DNA from: Tistrella mobilis
Lineage (GTDB): Bacteria; Pseudomonadota; Alphaproteobacteria; Tistrellales; Tistrellaceae
NCBI RefSeq assembly: GCF_039634785.1
Contig: NZ_JBBIAB010000029.1
Location: 1 to 57,991 of the forward strand
Length of the DNA: 57,991 nt
Reading direction: 5' to 3'
Positions 15,855 to 25,321 of the stretch are shown here, piece after piece (the stretch's first letter is position 1; every line of letters starts with the position of its first letter). Below the pieces are notes generated by a model. It saw nothing but the letters and a program-made list of their open reading frames with translations. It was not told the origin of the DNA and made no database searches. A program made the position numbers and the translations under genes.

Positions 15855-16757
15855 TCAACGCCCTGTGTTGTCGGCGCTTTTCATCACATCGATAAACGCC
15901 CGAAGCGTCGCCGGCATGTGCCGGTTGCGGGGGTAGTAGAGCGCGAGACCGGGTATCGGTGGGCACCAGGGGTCGAGGACGGTCACCAGCTGCCCCGACG
16001 CCAGACGGGCCCGGGCGACGGGTTCCGGGACATAGGCAATGCCGTGTCCGGCCGCCGCGGCCTGTACCAGAAGATCGTTGTCGTCGAGGGTGAGGGTGCC
16101 CGGGACGTCGATGGTGACCTCGGCTCCGTGTCTTGAGAACTCCCACCGATAGCGCTTTCCGCTCGGCAGGCGCTGGCGGATGCAGGCATGGGCCTGAAGG
16201 TCGTCGGGGGTTTGGGGCGGTTCGCAGTTCTGGAGATAGGACGGGGCTGCAACCGCGATGAAGCGGATGTCGCCGCCGAATTTCACCGCGACCATGTCCC
16301 GCGGCACGGCTTCGAAAAGGCGCACGCCGGCATCGAACCCGTGCTCGACGATGTCGATCAGCCGGCCCTCGGAGACCAGATCAAGCTCGACCTCGGGATG
16401 CAGATCGAGGAAACGCGGGACGACCTGGTTCAGAAGGAATTCAGCGCCGCTCTTGTTGGCATTGATCCGCAGCAGGCCCCGCGGCGCCCCGCGCGCATCC
16501 GAGAGGGCATCGAGGGCCTGGTCGAGATCCTGAAGAACCGGATCGAGCCGTTCGAGGAGCTGCGCGCCGGCCGGGGTCAGCGACACGCTGCGCGTGGTGC
16601 GGTTGAGCAGGCGGATGCCCAGCTTCCGCTCCAGCCCGGTGATGGTGTGGCTGAGCGCCGAACGCGACACCCCCATGGCGTCGGCGGCCTTGCGAAAGCT
16701 GTGGTGGCCGGCCACGGCCGCGAAGGCGGCGAGGTCGTTCAGGCTGGGGCGCGTCAT
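15855..16757 (-). CDS. LysR-family transcriptional regulator
   Basis: 300 aa. The N-terminal winged helix is typical (FAAVAGHHSFRKAADAMGVS, then LSHTITGLERKLGIRLLNRT and SVSLTPAGAQLL); residues 90-290 form the periplasmic-binding-like effector domain. It is divergent from the SDR gene at 16855 with a 97-base shared promoter region, the usual arrangement for a LysR activator and its target. The effector cannot be inferred. The gene end abuts the truncated SDR remnant, so the LysR/SDR pair seems to have replaced older sequence. Confidence 0.9.
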   Translation of the reverse strand: MTRPSLNDLAAFAAVAGHHSFRKAADAMGVSRSALSHTITGLERKLGIRLLNRTTRSVSLTPAGAQLLERLDPVLQDLDQALDALSDARGAPRGLLRINANKSGAEFLLNQVVPRFLDLHPEVELDLVSEGRLIDIVEHGFDAGVRLFEAVPRDMVAVKFGGDIRFIAVAAPSYLQNCEPPQTPDDLQAHACIRQRLPSGKRYRWEFSRHGAEVTIDVPGTLTLDDNDLLVQAAAAGHGIAYVPEPVARARLASGQLVTVLDPWCPPIPGLALYYPRNRHMPATLRAFIDVMKSADNTGR

Positions 16758-16796
16758 ATGTGAAATTTCCTCACCAGGTCATCCCATCCTGGAAAT

Positions 16797-16813
16797 CTTA
16801 TCTCACCAATAAG
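16797..16813. promoter_or_regulatory. LysR-type binding site candidate
   Basis: CTTAT and ATAAG (16797-16801, 16809-16813) flank seven bases in the divergent LysR/SDR promoter. The spacing fits the T-N11-A core of LysR recognition sites. Confidence 0.5.
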
Positions 16814-16854
16814 CCCGATCTACCTTGGAGATGACCACCAGAAAGGTAATCCTC

Positions 16855-17688
16855 ATGACGAAAACATGGGTCATCACCGGGGCATCCTCAGGGCTCGGCC
16901 TCGACATGGCGCGGCAGCTTCTTGCAAAAGGCGACAGTGTCGTCGCCACCACGCGCCGGGCGGATCCGCTGTCGGATTTGCAGCGGCAGTATGGGGACCG
17001 TCTCGACGTCGTTCGGCTCGATCTGACCGAGGTGTCGGAGATCTACGGCACCATCGACGATGCGTTCCGCCGGCATCCGCGGATCGATGTCGTCGTCAGC
17101 AATGCGGCCTATGGTCTGTTCGGCGCCGCCGAAGAGCTGACGACCGCGCAGATCGACCTGCAGATCGCCACCAACCTCGCCGGATCGATCCACCTGATCC
17201 GCGCCGCCCTGCCGCATCTCCGTCGCCAGGGCGGCGGGCGCATCCTGCGGGTCTCGTCTGAAGGCGGGCAGATCGCCTATCCCTGCTTCAGCCTCTATCA
17301 CGCCACCAAATGGGGTATCGAAGGGTTCATCGAATCGGTCGCCCAGGAAGTGAAGCCCTTCGGGATCGATGTCATCATCGCGGAACCCGGCCCCACGGCG
17401 ACGAATTTCGGGGCGAACCTCGTGCGCGCCGATGCACTGGATGTCTATGAGCAGACATCCGCCGGCGATGTGCGGCGCGCGATCGGCGATGGCAGTTTCG
17501 TGGTGAAGGGCGATGCGGCCCGAACCGTGGCTGCGATGATCGCTGCGGCCGAAAGTGCCGCCCCGCCGCTGCGGCTGACCCTGGGCAGCACGGCCTATGC
17601 CTCGGTCTCGGCGGCGCTTTCGGCGCGCCTGGCCGCTCTTGCCGCCCAGAAGGAGGTGGCGGAGTCGGCCGATCGTCCGGATCTCTGA
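16855..17688 (+). CDS. SDR-family oxidoreductase
   Basis: 277 aa NAD(P)-dependent short-chain dehydrogenase/reductase. TWVITGASSGLG is the cofactor loop, SNAAYGLFG the NNAG-like motif, VSSEGG carries the catalytic Ser and YHATKWG the catalytic Tyr/Lys. The long C-terminal part (IIAEPGPTATNFG, then a helical tail) is usual for the subgroup of single-gene SDRs annotated as oxidoreductase. ATG 16855 has an AAAGG ribosome site eight bases upstream; an upstream in-frame ATG at 16831 is less well placed. It is probably controlled by the divergent LysR gene. The substrate is unknown. Confidence 0.85.
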   Translation: MTKTWVITGASSGLGLDMARQLLAKGDSVVATTRRADPLSDLQRQYGDRLDVVRLDLTEVSEIYGTIDDAFRRHPRIDVVVSNAAYGLFGAAEELTTAQIDLQIATNLAGSIHLIRAALPHLRRQGGGRILRVSSEGGQIAYPCFSLYHATKWGIEGFIESVAQEVKPFGIDVIIAEPGPTATNFGANLVRADALDVYEQTSAGDVRRAIGDGSFVVKGDAARTVAAMIAAAESAAPPLRLTLGSTAYASVSAALSARLAALAAQKEVAESADRPDL

Positions 17689-17719
17689 CGGGTGGCGGCG
17701 GCGGCCCGATCCCTCGCCG

Positions 17720-18274
17720 TCACCGGCTGCTCGCCTTCCTCATCTTTTCATAGCGCTTGTGCAGCCGGTCGCGGCGGAGCCTGGACAGGCGGCGGGTCCA
17801 GAAGATGCCGTCCAGCTGGTCGATTTCGTGCTGCAGGCAGATGGCGAGCAGGCCATCGGCCTCGGCCTCGTGTGCAGCACCTGTCAGGTCCTGCCAGGTG
17901 AGGCGGATGCGCGCCGGGCGTTCCACCTCTTCGCTGACGCCGGGCATGGAGATGCTGCCTTCTTCGTGGATCACGGTGTCGTCCGACGACCAGGTGATGC
18001 GCGGGTTGACATAGATGCGCACGTCTTCCGGGTGGTCGGCTGCCGGATCGCCGGCTTCCGCGTCCCCGGCTTCCGTGTCATTGGGCAATTCGATCACCAC
18101 CAGGCGGTGCGGAAGGCCCAGATGCGGCGCGGTGATGCCGATGCCGGGGGCGTCGCGCATCGTGTCCAGCAGGTCGTCGGCCAGTGCGGCGAGGGCGGCA
18201 TCGAAGCTGGTGACCTCGGCCGCGGGCGAGGTGAGGCGCGGGTCGGGAAACATCACGATCGGGCGGACAGGCAT
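17720..18274 (-). CDS. Peptide deformylase paralogue lacking metal ligands
   Basis: 184 aa with the full deformylase fold: motif 1 GIGITAPHLG, motif 2 EEGSISMPG and motif 3 QHEIDQLDGIFW. Active deformylases use Cys of EGCLS and the two His of HEXXH to hold Fe or Zn. Here Ser107 replaces the Cys and Gln153 replaces the second His; the codons (AGC and CAG) are unambiguous. The catalytic Glu150 and one His149 remain. It is therefore unlikely to be a normal deformylase and may have another role on ribosomes or N-termini. The ATG at 18274 follows an AGGAG ribosome site. It is convergent with the SDR gene and divergent from the EamA exporter. Confidence 0.85.
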   Translation of the reverse strand: MPVRPIVMFPDPRLTSPAAEVTSFDAALAALADDLLDTMRDAPGIGITAPHLGLPHRLVVIELPNDTEAGDAEAGDPAADHPEDVRIYVNPRITWSSDDTVIHEEGSISMPGVSEEVERPARIRLTWQDLTGAAHEAEADGLLAICLQHEIDQLDGIFWTRRLSRLRRDRLHKRYEKMRKASSR

Positions 18275-18477
18275 CGGGGGCTCCTGAGACCGGAAGGGCG
18301 GACGGCGTGGCCAGGATGTGCCACGATGGCGGCCGCATCGCAAGCCGGCATCCCCGCAGCCTGCCCCCGCTTCGGGCCCCGGTGCAACCATATGGGAGGG
18401 TCGCCGATGTTGAATGCCGTGCTCTGCCATGATCGAGGTATATCGGCAGGATCCCGGCCGACGCCGGGCGTGCTGCC

Positions 18478-19368
18478 ATGATCGCGGGCGATCGCCCCCG
18501 CATCATCGGCTGGACGGTGGTGGCGATGATCGCCTTCGCGGCCAATTCGGTACTGTGCCGCTGGGCGCTGGACCGGACCGCGATCGATCCCGCCGCCTTC
18601 ACCGGCATCCGGCTGGCCGCGGGCGCGGTGATGCTGTGGCTTTGTCTCCGAGCAGGCCGGCGGACCGGCGGGGGCGTCTGGCGCGGATCCTGGCCCGGAT
18701 CCTGGTCAGGATCCTGGGCAGGGGCCGCGGCGCTGTCGGCCTATGCGGCGGCCTTCTCTTTCGCCTATGTCGGCCTGCCCGCCGCTTCAGGCGCGCTGCT
18801 GCTGTTCGGGGCGGTGCAGGTGACGATGATCGCGGCCGGGCTGATCCGCGGCGAGCGGCTGCGGCCGCTGCAATGGCTGGGGATCGCGCTGGCCGCGGGC
18901 GGGCTGGTGGCGCTGCTTGCCCCCGGGGCGCAGATATCGCAGGCGCCCGATCCGATTGCGGCGGTGCTGATGCTGGCGAGCGGCGCCGCCTGGGGCGCCT
19001 ATTCGCTGATCGGCCGGCGGAGCCGCGATCCGCTGGCGACCACCGCCGGCAATTTCATGCGCAGCCTGCCGCTGGCGGTGCTGCTGCTGGTGCCGGCGCT
19101 GCTGCGGATGGAGATCGATCTGCAGGGCGTGGCGCTTGCGGTCGCCTCGGGTGCCGTTGCCTCGGGCCTCGGCTATGCCGTCTGGTATGCGGTGCTGCCG
19201 GCGCTGGGCGCCGCACAAGCGGCCTCGGTCCAGCTGTCGGTGCCGGTGATCGCGGCGCTCGGCGGCACGGTGCTGCTGGGCGAGGCGATCACCTGGCATC
19301 TGGTCGTGGTGTCGGTCGCGGTGCTGGGGGGGATCGCGCTGGTGATCAGGCCTGCTGCACGCGGCTGA
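18478..19368 (+). CDS. EamA/DMT-family transporter
   Basis: 296 aa with about ten predicted membrane segments arranged as two EamA repeats, typical of drug/metabolite exporters of the inner membrane. Recognisable stretches are [17 protein letters not shown] (repeat 1) and [19 protein letters not shown] (repeat 2). The loop near residues 68-82 is a small tandem repeat (G-S-W units). The 3-prime end overlaps the chemoreceptor gene on the other strand by 23 bases. The substrate cannot be predicted. Confidence 0.85.
   Translation: MIAGDRPRIIGWTVVAMIAFAANSVLCRWALDRTAIDPAAFTGIRLAAGAVMLWLCLRAGRRTGGGVWRGSWPGSWSGSWAGAAALSAYAAAFSFAYVGLPAASGALLLFGAVQVTMIAAGLIRGERLRPLQWLGIALAAGGLVALLAPGAQISQAPDPIAAVLMLASGAAWGAYSLIGRRSRDPLATTAGNFMRSLPLAVLLLVPALLRMEIDLQGVALAVASGAVASGLGYAVWYAVLPALGAAQAASVQLSVPVIAALGGTVLLGEAITWHLVVVSVAVLGGIALVIRPAARG
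18685..18717. repeat. In-frame 12-base minisatellite in the EamA gene
   Basis: GGATCCTGG occurs at 18685, 18697 and 18709, a 12-base period encoding G-S-W-x repeats. It lies in a loop between membrane segments and could vary in copy number without shifting the frame. Confidence 0.7.
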
Positions 19369-21421
19369 GGAAGTCGCCCACCGCCCGTTGCAGCACCTCC
19401 TGTTCGTGGACCACCTCTTCGACCGAGCCGGTGACCTCGGTCGCGGCCCGGCCGGTTTCGCCGCTCGACCGGGCGACCTCGGCGATGATGTCCTGAACCT
19501 CGCCGGTGGCGGTCGCCACCTGCTGGACCGAGCCCGAGATTTCGCCGGTGGCGGCACCCTGTTCCTCCACCGCGGCGGCGATGGCGGCACTGTCCTGGTT
19601 GACCCTGCGGATCGCGGCCTGGACCTGATCCATCGACCCGGCGGCCTCGCCGGTGCGGCGCTGGATGTCGGCAACCAGCGCCGTGATTTCCTCGGTCGCC
19701 TTCGATGTCTGGTTGGCGAGGTTCTTCACCTCCGAGGCGACGACCGCGAAGCCCTTGCCGGCCTCTCCGGCACGGGCCGCCTCGATCGTGGCGTTGAGCG
19801 CCAGAAGATTGGTCTGGGCGGCGATGTCGGTGATCAGCCCGACGACGTCGCCGATCCGCCGCGCCGCTTCGACCAGCGCATCGAAGCTGCGACCGGTGGC
19901 CGCCACCTGATCCACCGCCTCTCGTGCACCGGTGGCGCTGGCCTGGACGCGGGCGCTGATTTCCGAGATCGAGGCCGCGAGTTCCTCGGTGGCCGCCGCC
20001 ACGGTCTGCACGCTGGAGGCCGCCTCGGCGGTGGCCCCGGCGCCGGTGGTGGCACGTTCGCTGGCGGCATCGGCCAGCGCACGCATATGGCTGGCGGTGT
20101 TCCTGAGCGTGCGGCCGGCATGGCTGATGCCGGCGAGTGCCGCGGTCACCTCTCCCTCGAAACTGCGGCTGAGATCGCGGATGGTTTCGGCGCGGGCGAT
20201 ATCGCGGGCCCGGGCGGCGGCGGCTTCGGCTTCCAGCCGCTCGGCCTCGCGGGCGCTGACCCGCAGATCTTCGAGCGCGATGGCGAGCCGGCCGATTTCG
20301 TCGGGATGGCGCGGCGCGGGGACCGGGGTTTCGAAATCGCGCCCGCCCAGCCGGCCGACCGCGGTCATCAGGGTCGACATCGGCCGACGGAAGCGGCGGG
20401 CGATCACCACCAGGCCCAGAACCGACAGCGCGAGCGCGAGCGCCAGCCCGGCCAGGGTGAGGCCGAGATTACGGGTGGCGACCGACTGCCGGTCTTCCGC
20501 CAGCCGGACCGCTTCGTCGAGGGCTGCGGTGCTGATCGCCAGAATGGCGTCGAAGGGGCCGTTGCACATCGCCGTGTAGGCCCGTGCCTCCATGGCCGCC
20601 GTGCCGCTGCCGTCGAGGCCGGCGATCAGGGCATCCATGCGCGCCTGGGTGTCGGTCACCTGGCCGCGCGCGGTCCCCACCCGGGCGACGACCGCCGCGG
20701 GGGCGCCGGGGCGGGCGATCAGGGCATCGATGCCGGCAAGTGCGGCCCGCCAGCCGCCGATGCCGGCGGCCCAGGTGGTGCGGGTTTCGGGCGGGATCGG
20801 CGTGCTGGTGGCGACCAGCGGGCGGAGGAGAGAGCATTGGCCGCCGAACTGGTCACGCAGCTGCCAGGCGAAGCGGCGGATCTGGACCAGCTCGGCGATC
20901 GCCGGATCGGTCATGCGCAGCTCGTCGCCGATCAGGTCGGACAGGGCGAGCATGGCATTGACGCTGGCATAGACGCTCTCGCGCCAGGGGGAGCTGTCCG
21001 ACAGCTGGCGCTGATCCCGCGGCCGGGCGGCAAGGGTATCGATGGTGGTCCGCTTCGCCTGCATCGCGGCAATGGCGGCGGTGACGGCCTCGGTGCCGCG
21101 GCGGGCCTCGTCCCCGGTCATCCGCCGGGCGAAATCGACGGCGCCGGCCGCCGCGGCATCGGCCTTGTCGCGGACCCGGGAGATCGTGGTCTGGGGGGCG
21201 TCTTCGGTGAGCAGGGCGGTCTGGACGGCGGCGATCTGTGCGCGGGTGTCGATCACGCCGGCGAACAGTGCCCGGTCGGTGCGGGCGGCATCCACCACCC
21301 GTTCGGCCGCGGCCCGATCCCACCAGGCATTGGTTGCCAGGATCAAGGCGGCCGCCAGCAGGCCGGCCAGCATGGCGAGCTGGATGGTGGTCAACAGCCC
21401 CGAAATCGATGTCTTGAACAT
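19346..21421 (-). CDS. Methyl-accepting chemotaxis protein
   Basis: 691 aa transmembrane chemoreceptor. A membrane segment near residues 9-30 precedes a large periplasmic domain of about 285 residues, helical and without a recognised binding motif. A second membrane segment (about 318-340) leads into HAMP. The cytoplasmic signalling domain carries the conserved hairpin tip [16 protein letters not shown] followed by [15 protein letters not shown]. It would couple to CheA/CheW and control flagellar rotation. No other chemotaxis gene is nearby, and no CheR-tethering pentapeptide is seen at the C-terminus (DFLSRVQQA). It stands alone, its end overlapping the EamA gene. Confidence 0.9.
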   Translation of the reverse strand: MFKTSISGLLTTIQLAMLAGLLAAALILATNAWWDRAAAERVVDAARTDRALFAGVIDTRAQIAAVQTALLTEDAPQTTISRVRDKADAAAAGAVDFARRMTGDEARRGTEAVTAAIAAMQAKRTTIDTLAARPRDQRQLSDSSPWRESVYASVNAMLALSDLIGDELRMTDPAIAELVQIRRFAWQLRDQFGGQCSLLRPLVATSTPIPPETRTTWAAGIGGWRAALAGIDALIARPGAPAAVVARVGTARGQVTDTQARMDALIAGLDGSGTAAMEARAYTAMCNGPFDAILAISTAALDEAVRLAEDRQSVATRNLGLTLAGLALALALSVLGLVVIARRFRRPMSTLMTAVGRLGGRDFETPVPAPRHPDEIGRLAIALEDLRVSAREAERLEAEAAAARARDIARAETIRDLSRSFEGEVTAALAGISHAGRTLRNTASHMRALADAASERATTGAGATAEAASSVQTVAAATEELAASISEISARVQASATGAREAVDQVAATGRSFDALVEAARRIGDVVGLITDIAAQTNLLALNATIEAARAGEAGKGFAVVASEVKNLANQTSKATEEITALVADIQRRTGEAAGSMDQVQAAIRRVNQDSAAIAAAVEEQGAATGEISGSVQQVATATGEVQDIIAEVARSSGETGRAATEVTGSVEEVVHEQEVLQRAVGDFLSRVQQA

Positions 21422-21538
21422 CCCGCATCCCCCGCCCGGCGCCGCCTGGTTGTGTTTCTGCGGCCGTAGCTGAGTTTAGGAAGCAGGTGGTTACGTGGGT
21501 GTTAATGGTGTCGTGCCATGAAACCCTGACGGAAAGGC

Positions 21539-21615
21539 AGCCCGGGCGGCGGCGCGACGCTCTCAACACGCCGCCGTCCGGGCTGTAACACGCAGCCGGA
21601 CCCGGACCGGCTGCG
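21539..21615. terminator. Two tandem hairpins ending the CoA-transferase operon
   Basis: Hairpin 1 pairs 21539-21554 with 21569-21584 over 16 bases (one wobble) around a 14-base loop. Hairpin 2 pairs CGCAGCCGG (21591-21599) with CCGGCTGCG (21607-21615). They lie between the end of the leftward operon at 21631 and the chemoreceptor start at 21421, separating the two units. Confidence 0.6.
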
Positions 21616-21630
21616 CGCGACCGGGGCCGG

Positions 21631-22725
21631 TCAGCGCGGGGGGAGGGGCTCCCGCGCCGGGACCCTGGTGTCGATACGGCCGGGCTCGTCCAGGAAGCGG
21701 ATCGGCGTGCCGACATGGAGATTGCCCTCGGCATCGCGGATCAGCATCTCGCGGGCCTGAACCTGCGGTCGGGCGAAGGCCTCGGCCAGGTCGAGCAGGG
21801 GGGCGAAACACACGTCGCGGCCTTCGAACCAGGCCTCCCAATCGGCCCGGCTGCGGGTGCGGAAAACACCGCGCAGGAATGCCGTGGTCTCGGCATGGGC
21901 GGGGCCGGGCGGGCTGGAGGCGGCGGGGATCAGATCCTCGCGGCCGAGCGCCTTGAGCAGGGTTTCGACGAATTTATGCTCGCTGCCGCCCAGCACGATA
22001 TGGTGACCGTCGGCGGTCTCGTAGATCTGATAGAACGAGCCGCCGCCCCATTGGCGCTGCTCCTTCACCACCGGCGGCCGACCGGTGGCGAACAGATCGC
22101 CGGTGGCATTGGGCAGCCAGGCCATGGTCGCATCCAGCATCGCGATATCGATATAGTCGCCGCGCCCGGTGGTCGTCCGCCGTAGCAGCGCCATCAGCAC
22201 GCCGGCCAGGCCCAGCAGGGCCGCATTGGCATCGGCGACGGGGATATGCGGATGGGTGGGCTTGCCGTCCTGACCCAGATTGAGGCTGAGCACGCCGGCC
22301 AGCGCCTCGACCGCGATGTCATGGGCCGGGCGGTCGCGATCGGGCCCGGTCTGGCCGAAGGCCGAGATCGCGCAATAGACGATGCGCGGGTTGATCGCCC
22401 TCACCGTCTCGTAATCGATGCCGAGACGGGCGGCGACGCCGGGGCGGAAGGCCTCGACCATCACATCGGCCTCGGCCAGCATTTCGAACAGCCGCGCCTT
22501 GTCGTCGGGATGTTTGAGGTCGAGCGTGACGCAGCGCTTGCCGCGATGGGTGTTGCGGAACCAGACGCTGGTGCCGCCGGCCTTGGCGCCGATGTCGCGG
22601 GTCGGCTCCCCCGACGGCGGCTCGACCTTGATCACCTCGGCACCGTGATCGGCCATCACCATGGTGAGATACGGGCCGGGCAGGAACAGCGACAGGTCGA
22701 CGACCTTAATGCCCTGAAGCTTCAT
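21631..22725 (-). CDS. CaiB/BaiF family CoA-transferase
   Basis: 364 aa family III CoA-transferase, moving CoA between an acyl-CoA and a free acid. KVVDLSLFLPGPYLTMVMAD, then GAEVIKVEPPSGEPTRD, and RPAHDIAVEALAGVL with the expected catalytic Asp are visible; RGDYIDIAMLDATMAWLP is typical of the family. Its ATG at 22725 overlaps the stop of the preceding gene by four bases (ATGA). It is the last of three coupled genes with another CaiB homologue and an acyl-CoA dehydrogenase. Two family III subunits side by side could act as a heteromer or on successive substrates. Confidence 0.85.
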   Translation of the reverse strand: MKLQGIKVVDLSLFLPGPYLTMVMADHGAEVIKVEPPSGEPTRDIGAKAGGTSVWFRNTHRGKRCVTLDLKHPDDKARLFEMLAEADVMVEAFRPGVAARLGIDYETVRAINPRIVYCAISAFGQTGPDRDRPAHDIAVEALAGVLSLNLGQDGKPTHPHIPVADANAALLGLAGVLMALLRRTTTGRGDYIDIAMLDATMAWLPNATGDLFATGRPPVVKEQRQWGGGSFYQIYETADGHHIVLGGSEHKFVETLLKALGREDLIPAASSPPGPAHAETTAFLRGVFRTRSRADWEAWFEGRDVCFAPLLDLAEAFARPQVQAREMLIRDAEGNLHVGTPIRFLDEPGRIDTRVPAREPLPPR

Positions 22726-23984
22726 GCCACGGCCCCTTCGGCACGCAGGGCGGCGATCGCGGCCGGATCGTAGCCAAGTTCGCCCAGCAGCGCATCGGTA
22801 TCGGCACCGAGCCCGGGGCCGGGCTTTGCCTTCATCACCGCCCCATCCAGCCGGATGGGGTTGGAGAGCACCCGCATGCCCGGCTTTGCCGGATGGTCGA
22901 CATTCTGGATGCCGCCGCGTTCGGCCAGGAACGGGTTGTCCAGCGCCTGGGCGAGGGAGAGCACCGGTGCCGCCGGCAGCCGGCCCGCGAAGGCGGCCAC
23001 CCAGTCGGCCATGGTCCGGGTGGCGAAAACCGGATCCAGGATGGCGGCGAGGGCATCGCGGTTGCGGAAACGCGACGGCACGTCGGCGAAGCGCGGATCG
23101 GCGGCAAGATCGGGCAGGCCTGTGATCTCGCAGAGTGCGCGCCAGAATTTGGGCAGCATGCACATCACATAGATCGCCCCATCTGCCACCGGGAACTGCT
23201 CGCAGGGCACGACCGCGGGATGGCCGCCGCGCGGCCGCCGTTCGGTGGTGGTGCCCTCGTTCAGATACCAGATCGCCGGATAGGTCAGCTGGTGCACCGC
23301 GACATCGTAGAGGGTGACGTCGACATCGCGGCCGCGGCCGGTGCGCATGGCACCGAACAGGGCCGAGGTCAGCGCGAAGGCGGTGGTCAGCCCGGTCAGA
23401 TAGTCGACCACCGACAGCCCCATCCGCGTGCCGCCGCCGTCCGGGTCGCCGGTCAGCGCAATGAAGCCGGCTTCGGCCTGCATCAGATAGTCATAGGCCG
23501 GCCAGGCCGCGCGCGGGCCGCTGCGGCCATAGCCCGACAGATGGGCGCAGACGATCGACGGCTTGACCGCCTTCAGCGCCTGATGGGTGATGCCGAGCTT
23601 GTCGGGCTGGTCGCCACGCAGATTGTTCATCACCGCATCGGCGGTTCCGACCAGCTTTTCGAACACCGCGCGGCCGGCGGGCGATTTGAGGTCGAGCGCG
23701 ATGCTGCGCTTGCCCAGGTTGAAGGTCTGAAAGAACTGGCTGTCGTTCTCGCCCAGGAAATGCGGGCCGCTCTGGCGGGCGCTGTCGCCGCCCTTCTGCG
23801 TGCCTGAAGGCGTGGGCTCGATCTTGATGACCTCGGCGCCCATGTCGGAAAGATAGAGGCTGGCGAAGGGGCCGGCCCCGTACTGCTCGATCGCCAGCAC
23901 CCGGATGCCGGCCAGCGGACGATCATCGTCCGCGGCCGGGCCGGTCGGGGTGGCGGCGGTGGGGATGTCGCCGCCGATGGTCAT
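22722..23984 (-). CDS. CaiB/BaiF family CoA-transferase
   Basis: 420 aa. GIRVLAIEQYGAGPFASLYL, then GAEVIKIEPTPSGTQK and PAYDYLMQAEAGFIALTGD with the catalytic Asp mark a family III CoA-transferase. GRGRDVDVTLYDVAVHQLTY aligns with the dimer-interface region. It is coupled by four-base overlaps to the acyl-CoA dehydrogenase before it and the second CoA-transferase after it. The N-terminal 25 residues are Thr/Pro/Ala-rich and not conserved-looking. The substrate is unknown, most likely a carboxylic acid that is then oxidised by the adjacent dehydrogenase. Confidence 0.85.
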   Translation of the reverse strand: MTIGGDIPTAATPTGPAADDDRPLAGIRVLAIEQYGAGPFASLYLSDMGAEVIKIEPTPSGTQKGGDSARQSGPHFLGENDSQFFQTFNLGKRSIALDLKSPAGRAVFEKLVGTADAVMNNLRGDQPDKLGITHQALKAVKPSIVCAHLSGYGRSGPRAAWPAYDYLMQAEAGFIALTGDPDGGGTRMGLSVVDYLTGLTTAFALTSALFGAMRTGRGRDVDVTLYDVAVHQLTYPAIWYLNEGTTTERRPRGGHPAVVPCEQFPVADGAIYVMCMLPKFWRALCEITGLPDLAADPRFADVPSRFRNRDALAAILDPVFATRTMADWVAAFAGRLPAAPVLSLAQALDNPFLAERGGIQNVDHPAKPGMRVLSNPIRLDGAVMKAKPGPGLGADTDALLGELGYDPAAIAALRAEGAVA

Positions 23985-25150
23985 GCCGGGTTCCGCGCGA
24001 TCAGCTGCTTGGCGATGATCATGCGCTGGATCTCGTTGGTGCCCTCGCCGATGCACATCAGCGGCGCGTCGCGGAAATAACGCTCGACGTCGTATTCCTT
24101 GGAATAGCCATAGCCGCCATGGATGCGCATCGCTTCCAGGCTGTTGGCGACCGCGGCCTCCGAGGCGAAATATTTGGCCATGCCGGCTTCCATGTCGCAG
24201 CGCTCGCCGCGGTCATAGGCGCGGGCGGCGTCATAGGTCAGCAGCCGTGCCGCCTGCAGACGGGTCGCCATCTCGCCCAGCTTCAGCTGGATTGCCTGAT
24301 GCTCGGCGATCGGCTTGCCGAAGGTCTTGCGGATCTGGGCATAGCGCACCGAATCCTTCAGCGAGGCCGAGGCGAGGCCGCAGCCGCGGGCGGCGATGTT
24401 GATCCGGCCAAGCTCCAGCCCGCCCAGCGCCGCCTGCATGCCCTGGCCTTCCACACCGCCGATCAGCCGGTCGGCCGGGATGCGGTAGTCCTCGAAGACC
24501 AGTTCGGCCGAATCGATGCCCTTGTAGCCCAGCTTTTCCAGCTTCTTCGACACCGTGAAGCCGGGGCCCTTCTCGGCGATGAACATCGACATGCCCTTGT
24601 GGCGCGGGTTCGCCTCGGGGTCGGTCTTGACCAGCAGCGCGAAGCATGAACCTTCGATGCCGTTGGTGATCCAGGTCTTGGTACCGTTGACGATATAGTG
24701 GTCGCCATCGCGCCGCGCCCGGGTGCGGATGCCCTGAAGATCGGTGCCGGCATCGGGCTCGGTGAGCGCCAGGCCGCCGCGCAGGTCGCCGGTGGCGAAT
24801 TTCGGCAGGTAATACGCCTTCTGTTCGGGCGTGCCCTGGCGGGCGACGCAGGCCGACATGATCAGATGGCTGTTGATGATGCCCGACAGCGACATCCAGG
24901 TCTCGGCGATGGTCTCGACGATCTTCGCATAGGTCGTCGCGTTCAGGCCCAGCCCGCCATATTCGACCGGAATGGTGGCGCCGAACAGGCCCAGCTCCTT
25001 CATCTGGGCGACGATTTCGTGCGGGTACTCATCGGCATGATCGAGCTTCAGCACATGGGGCCGCACATCGCGGGCGAGCCACTTGTCGATCGTGGCGAGG
25101 ATCTCGCCGTCCTCGGTGTCGGCGGCAGCGGCGGTGGTCTGGTCAACCAT
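23981..25150 (-). CDS. Acyl-CoA dehydrogenase
   Basis: 389 aa flavin enzyme forming a 2,3-double bond in an acyl-CoA. LTEPDAGTDLQGIRTRA and [11 protein letters not shown] are FAD/substrate motifs; RKTFGKPIAEHQAIQLKL and the end motif CIGEGTNEIQRMIIAKQL, with GEGTNEIQR following the catalytic region, fit the family. Length is standard. ATG 25150 (MVDQTTAAAAD) is used; the longer frame begins inside the operator. It is the first gene of an operon with two CoA-transferases. The palindrome TGTCCGGACA lies 77 bases upstream, shared with the TRAP operon. Confidence 0.9.
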   Translation of the reverse strand: MVDQTTAAAADTEDGEILATIDKWLARDVRPHVLKLDHADEYPHEIVAQMKELGLFGATIPVEYGGLGLNATTYAKIVETIAETWMSLSGIINSHLIMSACVARQGTPEQKAYYLPKFATGDLRGGLALTEPDAGTDLQGIRTRARRDGDHYIVNGTKTWITNGIEGSCFALLVKTDPEANPRHKGMSMFIAEKGPGFTVSKKLEKLGYKGIDSAELVFEDYRIPADRLIGGVEGQGMQAALGGLELGRINIAARGCGLASASLKDSVRYAQIRKTFGKPIAEHQAIQLKLGEMATRLQAARLLTYDAARAYDRGERCDMEAGMAKYFASEAAVANSLEAMRIHGGYGYSKEYDVERYFRDAPLMCIGEGTNEIQRMIIAKQLIARNPA

Positions 25151-25226
25151 GTCTCGGGTCTTTCGAAGGGCGCCTGAAGCGGCAGGGGGGTGGCGCCGGA
25201 GGAGGCGCCAAGGGTGCAACCTTAAA

Positions 25227-25236
25227 TGTCCGGACA
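25227..25236. promoter_or_regulatory. TGTCCGGACA operator upstream of acyl-CoA dehydrogenase operon
   Basis: A perfect ten-base palindrome embedded in AATGTCCGGACAAATT, between the MmgE/PrpD stop and the dehydrogenase start. The same palindrome, extended to TTGTCCGGACAA, occurs at 30711-30722. GntR-family regulators often bind such TTGT/ACAA dyads. Confidence 0.6.
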
Positions 25237-25321
25237 AATTATGGTCCGAAAAACGGCGCCGTCAATGCCCGACCGCAGCATGCGGTACAAAGCCCTGCCG
25301 GCGCCGCGGGAGAGGCGGTGG

